Below, piece after piece: positions 10,305 through 28,715 of a stretch of DNA of 64,000 nt. Made by a program: the position numbers and the translations under genes. Source of the stretch: Erpetoichthys calabaricus (Eukaryota; Chordata; Cladistia; Polypteriformes; Polypteridae). The DNA lies in NCBI RefSeq assembly GCF_900747795.2, contig NC_041402.2, positions 195,401,489 through 195,465,488 on the forward strand, read 5' to 3'. Below the pieces are notes generated by a model. That model had not been told where the DNA came from. It was given only the letters and a program-made list of their open reading frames with translations, and searched no databases. Position 1 is the stretch's first letter, and each line of letters begins with the position of its first letter.

Positions 10305-12535
10305 TGGATGACAAACCCCAGTCCTGGTGAGCCGCAGTGGCTGCAGGTTTTCACTTTAACTGTCTTCTTCATTAGTGAACAGTTTCTACTGCTAATTAAC
10401 ATCTTTTGCCTTCATTTTAATTCACTTGGCGCTGCTCCCCCCCTTAATTAGCAGCCCAACAATAACGAGACCCAAAACGAGGTGCCACATGACCAGCTCA
10501 CCTGTGCCCATCACACAATATCTGAAAATAAAGAAAGGTGACTGTCACAGTAAGGCTGATCTCTAAAGTCACCAAAACACAGTGAGGGCGTCGTTAATAA
10601 AAACAGAAAATCAACAGACTGCTGCGGCAGAAGGAGAGCAGCAACAGGCCATCGGATTAAATAAGGAGTTTAATTCTTCTTCTTCTTTCAGCTGCTCCTG
10701 TTAGGGGTCACCACAGCAGATCATCTTCTTCCATATCTTTGTGTCCTCGTCATCTTGTTCTGTCACACCATCACCTGCATGTCCTCTCTCACCACATCCA
10801 TAAACCTTCTCTTAGGCCTTCCTCTTCTCCTCTTGCCTGGCAGCTCTATCCTTAGCACCCTTCTCCAAATACACCCCTCATCTCTCCAAACCAACGCCAT
10901 CTTGCCTCTCTGACTTTGTCTCCCAAAAGTCCAACCTGAGCTGACCCTCTAATGTCCTCATTTCTAATCCTGTCCATCCTCATCACACCCAATTCAGATC
11001 TTAGCATCTTTAACTCTGCCACCTCCAGCTCTGTCTCCTGTGCCACCATCTCCAGCCCATATAACATAGCTGGTCTCACTACTGTCCTGTAGACCTTCCC
11101 TTTCACTCTTGCTGATACCCGTCTGTCACCAATCACTCCTGACACTCTTCTCCACCCACTCCACCCTGCCTGCACTCTCTTCTTCACTTCTCTTCCACAA
11201 TCCCCATTACTCTGTACTGCTGATCCCAAGTATTTAAACTTCTCCACCTTCGCCAACTACTCACCTCATCCTCACCATCCCACTGACCTCCCTCTCATTC
11301 ACACACATGTATTCTGTCCTGGTGGTCCTACTGACCTTCATTCCTCTCGTCTCATATCTCCACATCTCCAGGGTCTCCTCAACCTGCAGATCACAATGTC
11401 ATCAGCAAACATCACAGTCCACGGGGACTCCTGTCTAATCTCGTCTGTCAGCCTGTCCATCACCATTTACAATAAGGGCTCAGAGCCGATCCCTGATGTA
11501 ATCCCACCTCAGACCTCACCATTGTCACACTTTCCTCGTACATATCCTGTACAACTCTTACGTACTTCTCTGCCACTCCTGACTTCCTCATACAATACCA
11601 CAGCTCCTCTCAGTCACCCTGTCATTTGCTTTCTTCAGGTCCACAAAGATGCAATGCGACTCCTTCTGTTCTTCTCTAAACTTCTCCATCAACATCCTCA
11701 GAGCAAACATCACATCTGCGGTGCTCTTTCCTGACATGACACCATCCTGCTGCTCACTGATCATCACCTCACTTCTTTACTGAGCTCCCACTACTCTTTC
11801 CCATAACTTCATGCTGTGGCTCATCAGGTTTATCCCCCTGTAGTTACTGCAGTCCTGCACATCCCCCTTATTCTTAAATATCGGCCCACCAGTACACTTC
11901 TTCTCCACTCCTCATCATCCTCTCGCTTTCCAAGATTCCATTAAACAATCTGATTAAAAACTCCACTGCCATCTCTCCTAAACATCTCCATGCTTCCACA
12001 GGTATGTCATCTGGACCAACGGTTTTTCCATTCTTCATCCTCTTCATCGCTGTCCTTACTTCCTCCTTGCTAATCCATTGCACTTCCCGATTCACTATCT
12101 CCACATCATCCAACCTTCTCTCTCTCTCGTTCTTTTCATTCATCAGCCTCTCACAGTACTCTTTCCATCTGCTCAACACAATCTCCTCTCCTGTTCCCAT
12201 CTTTATCCTTTACCACCCTAACCTGCTGCTCATCTTCCTCAGCTCGGCCCCTCTGTCTAGCCAATCGATACAAATAACGGCTTTAATAACCAGCAAGTAT
12301 CGGCTTCTCATTAAAAAGAGTGGTTAGAGTTTGAAGGCCCAGTTTCACGTCTCATTTCTGTTTGGCTGCCATTTAATGAAGAAACAAATCAATGGAGAGG
12401 ACCGACTCCTTCAAAACACGGTGACTAAAATGAAGGGTAACGGAGTTCATTAGCAGCAAAAACTGATTACGAAAAGGCTTAGAATGAAAAGCTGCCGCCA
12501 CTGTGGCCCTCCAGGCCCGGAGTTGGACACCCCTG
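10305..12535. mobile_element. MITE-like DNA element split by an RTE LINE
   Basis: The left end (about 10,310-10,370) reads CCCCAGTCCTGGTGAGCCGC, then AGTGGCTGCAGGTTTTCACT. The reverse complement of the right end (about 12,460-12,535) reads GGGGTGTCCAACTCCGGGCC, then GCCACAGTGGCGGCAGCTTT. These are clearly inverted versions of one terminal sequence. The ends enclose non-coding arms and, between about 10,672 and 12,260, a minus-strand RTE LINE. No transposase is visible and the superfamily is not certain (hAT-like by recollection of similar fish repeats). Confidence 0.5.
10672..12260 (-). repeat. RTE-clade LINE, 5'-truncated and broken
   Basis: On the minus strand, 12,200-11,874 reads SKEEVRTAMKRMKNGKTVGP followed by DDIPVEAWRCLG, the RTE reverse transcriptase entry motif. 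11,256-10,852 reads KVEKFKYLGSAVQSNG, REVKKRVQAGWSGWRRVSGV, RTVVRPAMLYGLE, then LRSELGVMRMDRIRNEDIRG. The 3' end is a (GAA)n-rich tail at 10,672-10,690 on the plus strand as TTCTTCTTCTTC. The two parts are in different frames with degraded sequence between them, and the endonuclease is absent. Confidence 0.85.
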
Positions 12536-12677
12536 CTTTATGAGGGGCTCCCTCATCTACTGCTGCCTGTCCATTCTGTAACCCCTCAGGGTCGCCTATC
12601 CCAGCAGCCTCTGCGTGGCGTCAAGGAGCTGAAAAGAACTCGGCTTAAAAGTCACAGATACATTGAAATGAGCATCT

Positions 12678-12683
12678 TTTATT
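12678..12683 (-). terminator. Likely ZMYND19 polyadenylation signal
   Basis: AATAAA on the minus strand (TTTATT on plus) lies about 1.1 kb downstream of the ZMYND19 stop codon. The interval between has no competing gene, so it would bound a 3' untranslated region of about 1.1 kb. Inferred from the hexamer and position only. Confidence 0.45.
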
Positions 12684-13799
12684 GATCTTTTTTTGGCAGT
12701 TGTACACAATTTCGTTCACACAGTCCAGTTATTTTTGTAAACACTGCCAGCCAGACACTCTTGGGGTGTCCACCACATGCCAGAAGGCGGCCAAGTCCTG
12801 CTGCCTCCTCCAGTGGAACACATGGGCCTAAAACACACAAGCAGAAAACTGCTTGCGAAAACCCATCACCTGGCAGCCCTCTCCACCAATCACATAAGTC
12901 CAAGGGTGGGCGGGCAGACAGACGAGACAGACAGACAGACAGACATCCCCCAGCCCACAGGACAATGCCACACCGGCGCCAAGCCAGTGTCGCTCTGTTA
13001 ATACAAGCCGCCAGCCCGAGTGCTTGTGCCTTAATGCTGCACCTCGTCTGGAGCGGACCAAGTCAGGAACGGGGGGCTTTCAGACAGACTAAAGTGCATC
13101 TCAAGTCCTGCTTAAGAAAGCAAGACACAAAAGAAATGTCTAGAACTGAGTGGGTCCCCAAGGATTTGCCTGCCGTGTAAAGAGAAATAATAATAATAAG
13201 GACAATAAAAGACAGTGCAGCGGCCATTCCACACACATTCAGAAGCACCGGAGCACCAAAGCTGGGGTGAGCAGGCCGGCCCACGAGCTCCACAGTTTGG
13301 GGGGGGGTTAGAGAAGGCTGGCAGCCCACCACTAGTCACTCCCTGCAGAGTCCAGGTGAGGCCCTCCATGCCTGGCCAGAACTACCCATCATGCCACAGA
13401 GGGTTGTGTGGCCGACTCCGATCATTGCCTGTCCAAATGAACCGACGTTACAGCAAACATAAAAAAAAAAAGAACTGTACATAAAGATACAAAATATATA
13501 TTAAGATATAAATATGTGAAAGGGAGCCTTCCTCCCAGAAGAAAGTCGATTCCTTCCACTCGTACTTGGAGAAGAGCTGGAGATGCTCCCCGGACTCTTT
13601 GGGGGCTTTTCAATGACTGAGGAAGTCCAAAAAAAAAAAAAACAAAAAAGGAGGAACGGATGCCACCGTGAGGCCACTAGAACTCCTCCGCAGGAGCACA
13701 AGTCCAAATGTCCCCGTCCCATTCCTCTCCAAAAAAAAAAAAAAGTGGGGAGCAGCCCCCCCTCCCCCAACCCCATCCCCAACCTCCTAACCCACAGGA

Positions 13800-20982
<7,183 letters not shown>

Positions 20983-21619
20983 GGGAAAGACTCCAAAGCT
21001 CGCCTTGTAAAGCACCGCAGGTCAGCCAGGGTCCCGCTCGGGTGCAGCCCGCCGCTTACTAGCCGGCTACAGCTCCACGCCGCAGTCCGCGCCGCCGCCA
21101 CCACCGCCAGCCGGAAAGACGTGAAGGCGGGTCAAAGACAACCGTCACCTTCCCTCGTCCAATGAGTTGCAGGGCCTCGGGGAGAAGTCCAATCTCCAGA
21201 CTCGTCAACAAACCACTAGTGACCAAGGTAAGACACTGGCCAATCGCTGCAAGGACGTTGCACACACCAACCAATCATCGAGTACACCAGTGACAGAATG
21301 ACGCGGTACTCGAGAGCGCACGCTCTGCAGACTTGGATCTTTCACCAAGCTAATTGGTCGGTCTGATCAAGCATGAACCAATCATATGAAAGTCCTGCCC
21401 TCGACTCTCGCGTCACGGGAACGCACCCAACAACGCGCGACGCCATGATTATATGGATAAGGAAACTGACCAATCACCTTGCTGAGACTTCAATTAGACC
21501 CGCCCTCGCACTAAGACGTGAGACGCAATGTTCGCGCTAAATATCTGGGCGGGGACAGTGGGGGCACGTGGCACGAGACGCCGAGTGTGTCATGGCGCTG
21601 GGCTGAGCTGTGAGCGGCG

Positions 21620-23760
21620 GGCGCTTCAGGTGTATGGGGACAGGCTGAGGAAAGGCAGTCGTTTTTAATGCGAACGTTCGACCAACAAAAGTAACTAATT
21701 TGTGACGCTAAATAAAAAGAAAATATCGTTACTCCATGCGGAAAGACGTGATTTTGAGCTTTAAAAAAAATTACAACGATTGGCAGAACTTTCTAGAAGA
21801 GAACTTGGCTCTGAACTGCCTGGGTAGCCGTTTGAGCCGAACTGTGGTCGCCCCAGAGCCGAGTTTGACACCTGATGACAATCGCACAATGGACCTGGCC
21901 AGATGATTCAGTTCTCCTGGAAGCAATGACACCTGCAAAGGGTTGGCAAAGGTTGGCTAGTGCCACCTTACAATGACTTTTGGTCACTACAGCTTGGCAC
22001 CCTTTAAATAGTAACAGCAGAACATTCAAGGCACTGGCTGCTGTGTTACTGGTTACATGTCTTTAGCCCTGCACCATCCTCTGCTACTTGTTTCAGAGTC
22101 ACAGCTTAAACTTGGGGTCGGGGACTTGTTTGACCACATTCTCTTATTATTGACAATATGATCAAATGATAAGGTCTGTGTGTCTGTCTAGGTGTCCAGT
22201 GGATCTGTGCAATCTGACTGGCCGGCTTAGCTTTGGTGACACAATTGAAAGAGGAAGTGCGAGTGTCAGACATGTGAGGAGGAGGAAGGGCATAGGAGGC
22301 ACTCTGAGAGTCATCTCACAAGACTAGGAAGTATAAACGTGGACAGCAGGCGAGCAGGGCGCCTCGAAATGACAGCAGGGTTTACGGAAACGCGCTCGAG
22401 AGAAGGAGTGCCAGTCAAGAGACGTTCAGATCCTCAAGGATACCAAGGAAGGTGCCAGTCAGGAGAAAGATGTCAAATATTTTATATGCAGTATGGCTAG
22501 TCATGTAATAAAGTTAACTGAGGCTGTCCAAGTGCAAATTCTCTGGCGAGTGATGTAGCGCCCCCTGGTGTGGCTGTTCTTTTCTGCGGTTGTCTGCAGT
22601 CCTTGTCATGACACGACTTTTAAATCTCAGTCTCCTGGTGGTGTGAAGGACTGGTTTGATGGATCTGTAAGAACAGCAGGAGATAACTAAAGGGGGAAGA
22701 TGGGCAAAGCTGAACCCGCATCAGAGTGGATGGCAAGAGCAAAGTGTGGAGGCGAACAGGAACTGCCCGAGACCCAACGCAGAACACCTAATTTGTTAAA
22801 ACATGGAGGTGCTGGGGGTGTTAGAGCTTGGGCATGTATGGCTGCCACAAGTTTGGCACACTTCTCTTCCCTGGTGATGGCACTGGCACAGTGAGTTTTG
22901 AGGTGTGTAGAACCTTCTGATCTGCTCGAGTTCCAGTAGACGCCAAACACAGCACTGAGGCAAAGCTGAAAAAATGGAAAATTCTGGAATGGCCAATCTG
23001 ATTTCAGTCCAATTGTTCAGAGAAGACTTGAGGGGACAAGCCCCCCGAAAGAAGCAGGAGCTGAAGATGGCTGCATGAGCGGCTTGACAGAGCATCACCA
23101 GAGAAGACCCGCAGCACCTGCTGATGTTGATGAATCGCAGACGTCAAGCAGTCATTGCATGTGAGGGACATGTGACAAAGTCCTAAATGTGACCACGGCT
23201 TTTACAGACCTGCCACTGCTGTGTCACAAACATTATGGTGCCCTGAAATGGGGGGCCAGCGTGTAGAAGACGTGTTGTGGGACTGAAATCCCCTGAAATG
23301 AAAGTCTGTAATGTGTGCTTTGATCACGATATCTCAATTCTTTGATTTGTAATTTAAACTGTGGAGCTGGGTGAGGTGGGGGGGGGTTTATCATGGGTCT
23401 TTGTCCCAAACATTAGGGGGGGCTCTGTTCAAAGCGGCAGCCCCAGGTTCTTTGGCTAGTAATTCTAAATAGAATTCAAGCTGCCGTCGGATTGTAATTA
23501 CTGAGCACAACATTCAACAGCGGTGGGCCACTGCAGGTGCCTCCTTCCTACTGTAATTTGGCAAATTGGCATTTAATAGGCCAATGAGTGGTCCGAGTCC
23601 TGCCCTCTTTACTATAATAACCCCGCTATTACGTTATTAACTCCAATGCCTTGTAATGTGCCTGGTCTATAGAGTTTAAGTGTGCCATCCCATAATATTC
23701 TCCAGTCCCCCCTAAAAATCTTCTGAAGGTGCCGCTTCTAAGAAGGGGGTCTGCTCCAAA
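21620..23760. other. Intergenic, no gene recognised
   Basis: There are no convincing exons on either strand. Open frames near 22,690-23,098 are short, overlap each other and have no recognisable motif. No repeat family was recognised. Confidence 0.45.
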
Positions 23761-23779
23761 CAAGTGACAACAATGATAA

Positions 23780-24540
23780 TAATCATAATCACAATAGATA
23801 AAACTTTATTTGTCCTTAGGGGGTAATTTGTTTTTTTAAATAATAAATACATAAAAAAATAAATATACACACACACACCACAATGACTAAAAAAGCAAGA
23901 AAACTGAAAAAGAAAGAAGACTTGTACCTCGGCAGTGCCAGTCCCAGTGAGGCGCTATACAGGCGTATTGCTGAAGGACCCCCCGTTGTGTGTCCTGACC
24001 CACTTCTGCTGAAAGATTCGTTGGATGAAAGTCCTCAAGTGTTGGTGTGTCACACACAGAATGAGAGGCTTTGGTTGGGATGGTTTTGTTTTAATTCTCC
24101 ACCACCGCAAGCAGGACCAGAGGGTGTCCCATAAGGGAACCTGCCCTTTTAATGAGCTTCTTGATTCGGTGGTCCTCTCTTGAAGTGACGTCACCAGCCC
24201 AGCACACCACACTGGCCATCACTGAGCTGTAGAAGACGCAGAGGACGTCACTTTCCTGTCCTTAGGAAAAGGAGTCGGCTCTGCCCTTTCATCTCTAGCT
24301 TCTCTGGGTTCTGAGACCAGTCCAGCCTGTCATTGACATGGACCACCAAGTACTTGTGGCAGAGGGCCACCTCCAAGTCCACTCTGTGGATTGTGACCGG
24401 ACATGGAGGTCCTTTGGTGCCCTGGAAAGTCAATAAGCAGTTCTTTGGTTTTGCTGATGTTTTATTCCTCCAAGTTGTCCCCCCTGACTCGTCTCCTTTG
24501 TCTCATTCCCCCCTCATCAGTACAACCCACAAGTGCAAAA
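23780..24540 (-). repeat. L2-group LINE 3' portion, minus orientation
   Basis: On the minus strand, from high to low coordinate, the translation gives KYLVVHVNDRLDWSQNPEKL EMKGQSRLLFLR, then VMASVVCWAGDVTSREDHRI KKLIKRAGSL, then QRIFQQKWVRTHNGG. These match the L2 order KYLGVHxDxxLDWSxNT, KGQSRLxFLRRL, VVCWGG, RLNKLIRRAGSVLG. The 3' end, AATTACCCCCTAAGGACAAA TAAAGTTTTATCTATT (minus sense, ending near 23,785), is the ATAAAGT(ATCT)-type LINE tail also seen at 43,440. Frames are broken. Confidence 0.75.
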
Positions 24541-24989
24541 TCACCTGAGAATTTCTTCAAGCGATGTGACAATGTGACGATGTGACTTGAGCCACCGTTA
24601 TGTTTTTCGTCGGCGGTGTTCAGGGTGAAGAGAGATGGAGACCGGCCAGGTCCTTGTGGTGGTCCATGTTGCTCACATGTGTGTCGGAGACGATTTGATG
24701 GCCGATGTCAAGCTGGTCACGTGTGACTTTGGGTGCCGGTGGGCCTGATTCCTGCTTTACGTCCTGTGCTGCTGGGGTAGGCTCCGGTTTATAATGTTAT
24801 AATAAATGTTAAACATGACTGAATGTTTCTGGGGAGGACTGAAAAATGAGCATTATGGTTAGTCGTTAAATTAAAGGCGCCATGCTAAGATAGGGGGCAA
24901 AACTGGCATACACACTGTGGTCAAAAGTCTGGGGGGGTGAGGGGCGTCTTCAGAATTAGGTGATGTAGAAGTGGAGTCCATCAGTGGTC
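24541..24989. other. Intergenic, nothing recognised
   Basis: No gene or clear repeat motif seen. Confidence 0.4.
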
Positions 24990-25640
24990 ACCACTGCTGT
25001 CCTTTCTAATTTGTAAGAAAATAAAAACACAAGCTGGTCAAGCAGGCCGGTGACACCAAACTGGGTGGAATGGCAGAGAATGCAGAAGGAGCCGAATCGC
25101 CACAAAACAGAACGGACTTGTAAAGTTTAATATTAATAAACATAAAGAGTTACACGTAGGAGGAGAAAACTTGACAGACCACCATAGTGGGCCGGTCACT
25201 GTCAACAGCCAGGCAGTGGACCGAAGCCGCTAGGATTGGCTGATAGGACTTTAGCTCCACGGCGCCCCCTGTGTGTGGAGGACAAGTCAAAGGAGGCGTG
25301 GCCTCATCTGGAGTGCTGGGTGCAATTGTGGTCCCCACGTTATAAGAAAAGACAAAGCTTTGGGGGGGTCCAGAGAAGATCAGGTGGGCCTGTGAGGTGC
25401 GAGTGATGAGGAAGGGTGACCCTGCAGAGATCAGCAGGGGTTTAAAGTGATGAAGGGCATGAGTACAGTGGACAGTGGCTGGTACTTACTGGACATGACT
25501 GGAAACCTCGTAGCGTTCGTTCTGCACAATCGTTAGAAGGTTTTTCTTTATGGCAAGAACCACAGATGTCGAGTGGTGGGCTTTCAAAACTTGATTACCA
25601 CCTTCTGGACAGGAAGTGCATCACTGAAGCCATCAGAGGA
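24990..25640 (+). repeat. CR1-like LINE fragment, degraded
   Basis: Readable pieces in order resemble the C-terminal half of CR1 reverse transcriptase: GDTKLGGMAENAEGAESPQN RTDL (about 25,050-25,120), a RRRKLDRPP/SGPVTVNSQAV-like stretch (25,160-25,220), then GVASSGVLGAIVVPTL-like (25,295-25,340) and EGFSLWQEPQMSSGG-like (25,540-25,580). It is closely comparable in layout to 215-975 but more diverged. Confidence 0.5.
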
Positions 25641-25839
25641 AGTCACGGGGCCTGCTCTTGATACCGTGGACTCGGAAGGCCTTCAGACCAACCATTCACT
25701 TTGGGTAGCGTGTTGTCGATCTCATTTGCTATGGAGACGTTGGCCACTTTGGTCCATCAGTCGGCACTCACTAACCCATCATGGCCAAGTCAGGACAGGT
25801 TTGAAGAAAGGTTTGTGAATTTATGAGAAATCAAAACTG

Positions 25840-27010
25840 AAATATCTCCCTCTAGAAGTTTTCAGAGCCTTTGCTGTGGCCCCTCACATTGTGCTCAGGT
25901 GCCCCCTGTTTGCTTGGGTGGAGTCCCACCTGTGGCCAGCTGAATTGACTGGGCGTCAGTTAGAACGGCACATGGGTTCCCCACCATTCACACTGTGTGT
26001 CAGGACAAAGACCAAGCCATGAAATCTAAGGAGGTCTCTGGAGACATCCCATGGTGAGGCAGAGATCAGGATGAGGGCATCAGCTTTGACGGTCCCCAGT
26101 GGCCTCGTGACTTGTGAAATGGAAGACCACCAGGACTCTCCTTAGAGCTGAGTAACTGGGCCAGATGGGCGTTCAGTCAGGGAGGTCATCACAAAGCCAA
26201 TGGTGACTGTCAGAGAGCTTTAGAGATCCTCTGCTGAGATGGGAGAGCCTGTCACAAAGACGACCACCTCAGCAGGAGTCCATCAAATGGAAGTTTATGG
26301 TGGAGTGGCAGACAGACATCACTCCCGAGTAAAAGACGTGTGACACTTTAAAGGACTCTGAGAGCTGAGGAAGAAGTCTGATGAGACAAAAATTGAAGTC
26401 TTTGGTCAGAACTCCAAGCACGATGTCTGGAGATACCAGGCAATGCTCATCACCCACATGGCACCATCCATACAGTGAAGCCTGGTGGTAGCAGCATCAG
26501 GCAATGGGGACAGGGACACTGCTCAGAACTGAGGGAAGGATAAATGCCACCAAATACAGTGAGGTCATTGAAGAAGGTCCTGCTTCATCGTGCACGCCAT
26601 CTCAGATTGGCGTGATAGTTCAATGACCCAGAGCTTACAGCCAAGGCAATGCTGGAGTGGCATTGGCACACGTGTCAAGAGTGTCCTTGGGTGGCACAGC
26701 CAGAGCACATGGGTGGAGAGGCCTGAAGATGGCCATTCACAGACGCAAATCCAGGGGTGTAAAGCTTGTAGAGACTTCGCCACGGAGACTCAAAGCTGGC
26801 AAAGGGGCTTCGACAAAGCACTGAATGAAGGGTCCGAATACTTCTAAGAAGGAGAGATTTCAGGTTTAAATTTTGAATTACATTTGCAAACCTTTCTGAA
26901 GATGTGTTTGTCACTTTGTCATAATGGGTTACTGAGTGTAAAGTGGTGGGCAAAACTGGCAAAAATCTCCAAATGAAATCTATATTCCAATAAAGTGTGC
27001 AGAAAGTGAG
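25840..27010 (+). mobile_element. Very old Tc1/mariner remnant
   Basis: The nucleotide order parallels a Tc1 element read on the plus strand. It runs from CTTTGCTGTGGCCCCTCACA and GAGTCCCACCTGTGG (25,870-25,940), through AAAGACCAAGCCATGAAATC (26,006-26,025), AGTCTGATGAGACAAAAATT GAAGTCTTTGGTC (about 26,374-26,406), ACAGTGAAGCCTGGTGGTAG (26,474-26,493), to GGGGCTTCGACAAAGCACTG AATGAAGG near 26,810. TCTGATGAGACAAAAATTGA corresponds to SDETKIE. No frame survives. Confidence 0.75.
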
Positions 27011-27029
27011 GGGGTCACCTGGTGACACC

Positions 27030-28715
27030 TGGGGTCACTCAGGCAGATTCAAGCTGGAGAGCCACAGAGGGACATGAAGGTCAGCCCTTCACAGCTCGGG
27101 GAGTGAGGTGGACAGCTGCCCGCCCCAACGCACAGGGACAAAGCCCACATAGGACCACCCAGACTGGTTGTCCAGTTGTTGTTTGCTCTTTTCTGTTTTC
27201 AAATCCCAGCCACCTTCTAATTCATTATTATAACAAATCACCTGATTGGACTTGTTTGGGGTATCCTGCCCTGAAGGAGTGGGTTGAAAAGATGGATGGA
27301 TGGACGGCGTCCTGAGTATGGATTTAACACCAGAGCGCCCCCTACTGTTCATGCCTGACACACATCTCTTATAAAATGTGAGCTGAGATACCAAGCAGCC
27401 CATGTAAGGGGAGATTACCTGGAGTGCCCACCGGGGGTCACCTCCGTCCTCACCAAACCACGGTCTGCCATGGCACCCTTTGATGAGCGGGGGGGTCTCA
27501 TTCTGTCAGAAAGCCGGCAGAGTCCCGTTCTCATTTTTAAGCACCTTACACTTCAGTTTCCCTTCTTGGGTCTTCTAAATGGCCTTCAATGGTGGACGTC
27601 CACGCATGTCTGGTCTGAAATGTTGGGGGTGCTGCCTCCTGCCATCCTGCTGTTGTGGTGGCTTTCATGTGAATGGCGGGTGTGAAAACTGATGGCTGTT
27701 GTGGTGGACGGAGACGGTGGTGGAAGAATTAAAGACCACTGATATGAACCCAGTGATATTTTGTAGGAGTGCTGACAAGCTGCATCACCACCATGATGAG
27801 CTGGCATTCTGTCATGTAAATGGGCAGCTTCAGTGCCAGCTGCAGGGGACCCCAATATAAAACAGCAAATGACATCCGCCTAGTGTGGCGACAGCGAATG
27901 GACCTTTGAAGGATAATGAGGCCCCTAACAGAGCGATGTAAGGAGCACAACAATCCAATTGGCACCCAGTGCCAACGCTGTATTGGTGCCAGCAGTGGGA
28001 TGACATGGAGACCTGAGTGCCGAGTGCTGTTGAGACTCAAAGTGAATTTGCTGGGCTCTTCTGAGGAGTTGCTGGAAAGCCCCAAAGCTGAGATCCAGGA
28101 TCTGAAGTGCCGTTTGCAGGCTCAGTACAAGAAGGATGGCAGCTAAGAGACGACAACCTCTGAGGGTCCGCCATCTGCTACGCCCATTGGCCTTGGTGCA
28201 CGGATACTGAGGGTGCTTTGGACTCATAAAGCTCAACAATAAGTGTCAGACTGAGTTACTGCTGACCTCAGGTGAGCGGCGTGAAGCACAGCCAGTGGGA
28301 AAAACTGTGCAGGCAAAGGGTGAGGAAGGCCATACAGAACGGTGATGGAGGGAGACCCTCAAGGCTGAGATATCTGGACCAGGGACTTGGAGACGAGATA
28401 TGACTGCAGCTCCAGGCGAGGGGGTCTGCCTGCCCACGTGTGATCAACAGATCACCACACACAAGTGTAGAGGTCTACTGCGCCACATGGCAGCAAAGTG
28501 CTCAAGACCCCCTCTGATTCATCCTTGTCACTGGCCATGTGCTCAAAGCAGAGACAAAGACCACCCTTCCATTTTGAAGAGTTTCTGCTCCACTGCAAGG
28601 ACCTGGAAGTTAGGGACAGTGACACCTTGAAGGGAGGGCTATGTGATGGTAGTGACAAGTTGCATCAGCCTGGGGATGAGTCACCACCGCTATGAGCTTC
28701 TCATCCCATCATGTG
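27030..28715. other. Intergenic with unassigned repeats
   Basis: No host exon was recognised. The frame at 27,916-28,146 reads RLKVNLLGSSEELLESPKAE IQDLKCRLQAQYKK, a short heptad-like stretch with no family that I can name. The sequences TGACAAGCTGCATCACCACC ATGATGAGC (about 27,773) and TGACAAGTTGCATCAGCCTG (about 28,655) look like two ends of one unidentified unit. A GGATGGATGGA microrepeat lies near 27,292. Confidence 0.4.

Noticed and set aside
27916-28146. Coiled-coil small protein
   Set aside because: The heptad-like stretch is only about 35 residues in a repeat-looking region; no family match that I know, so not called as a gene.
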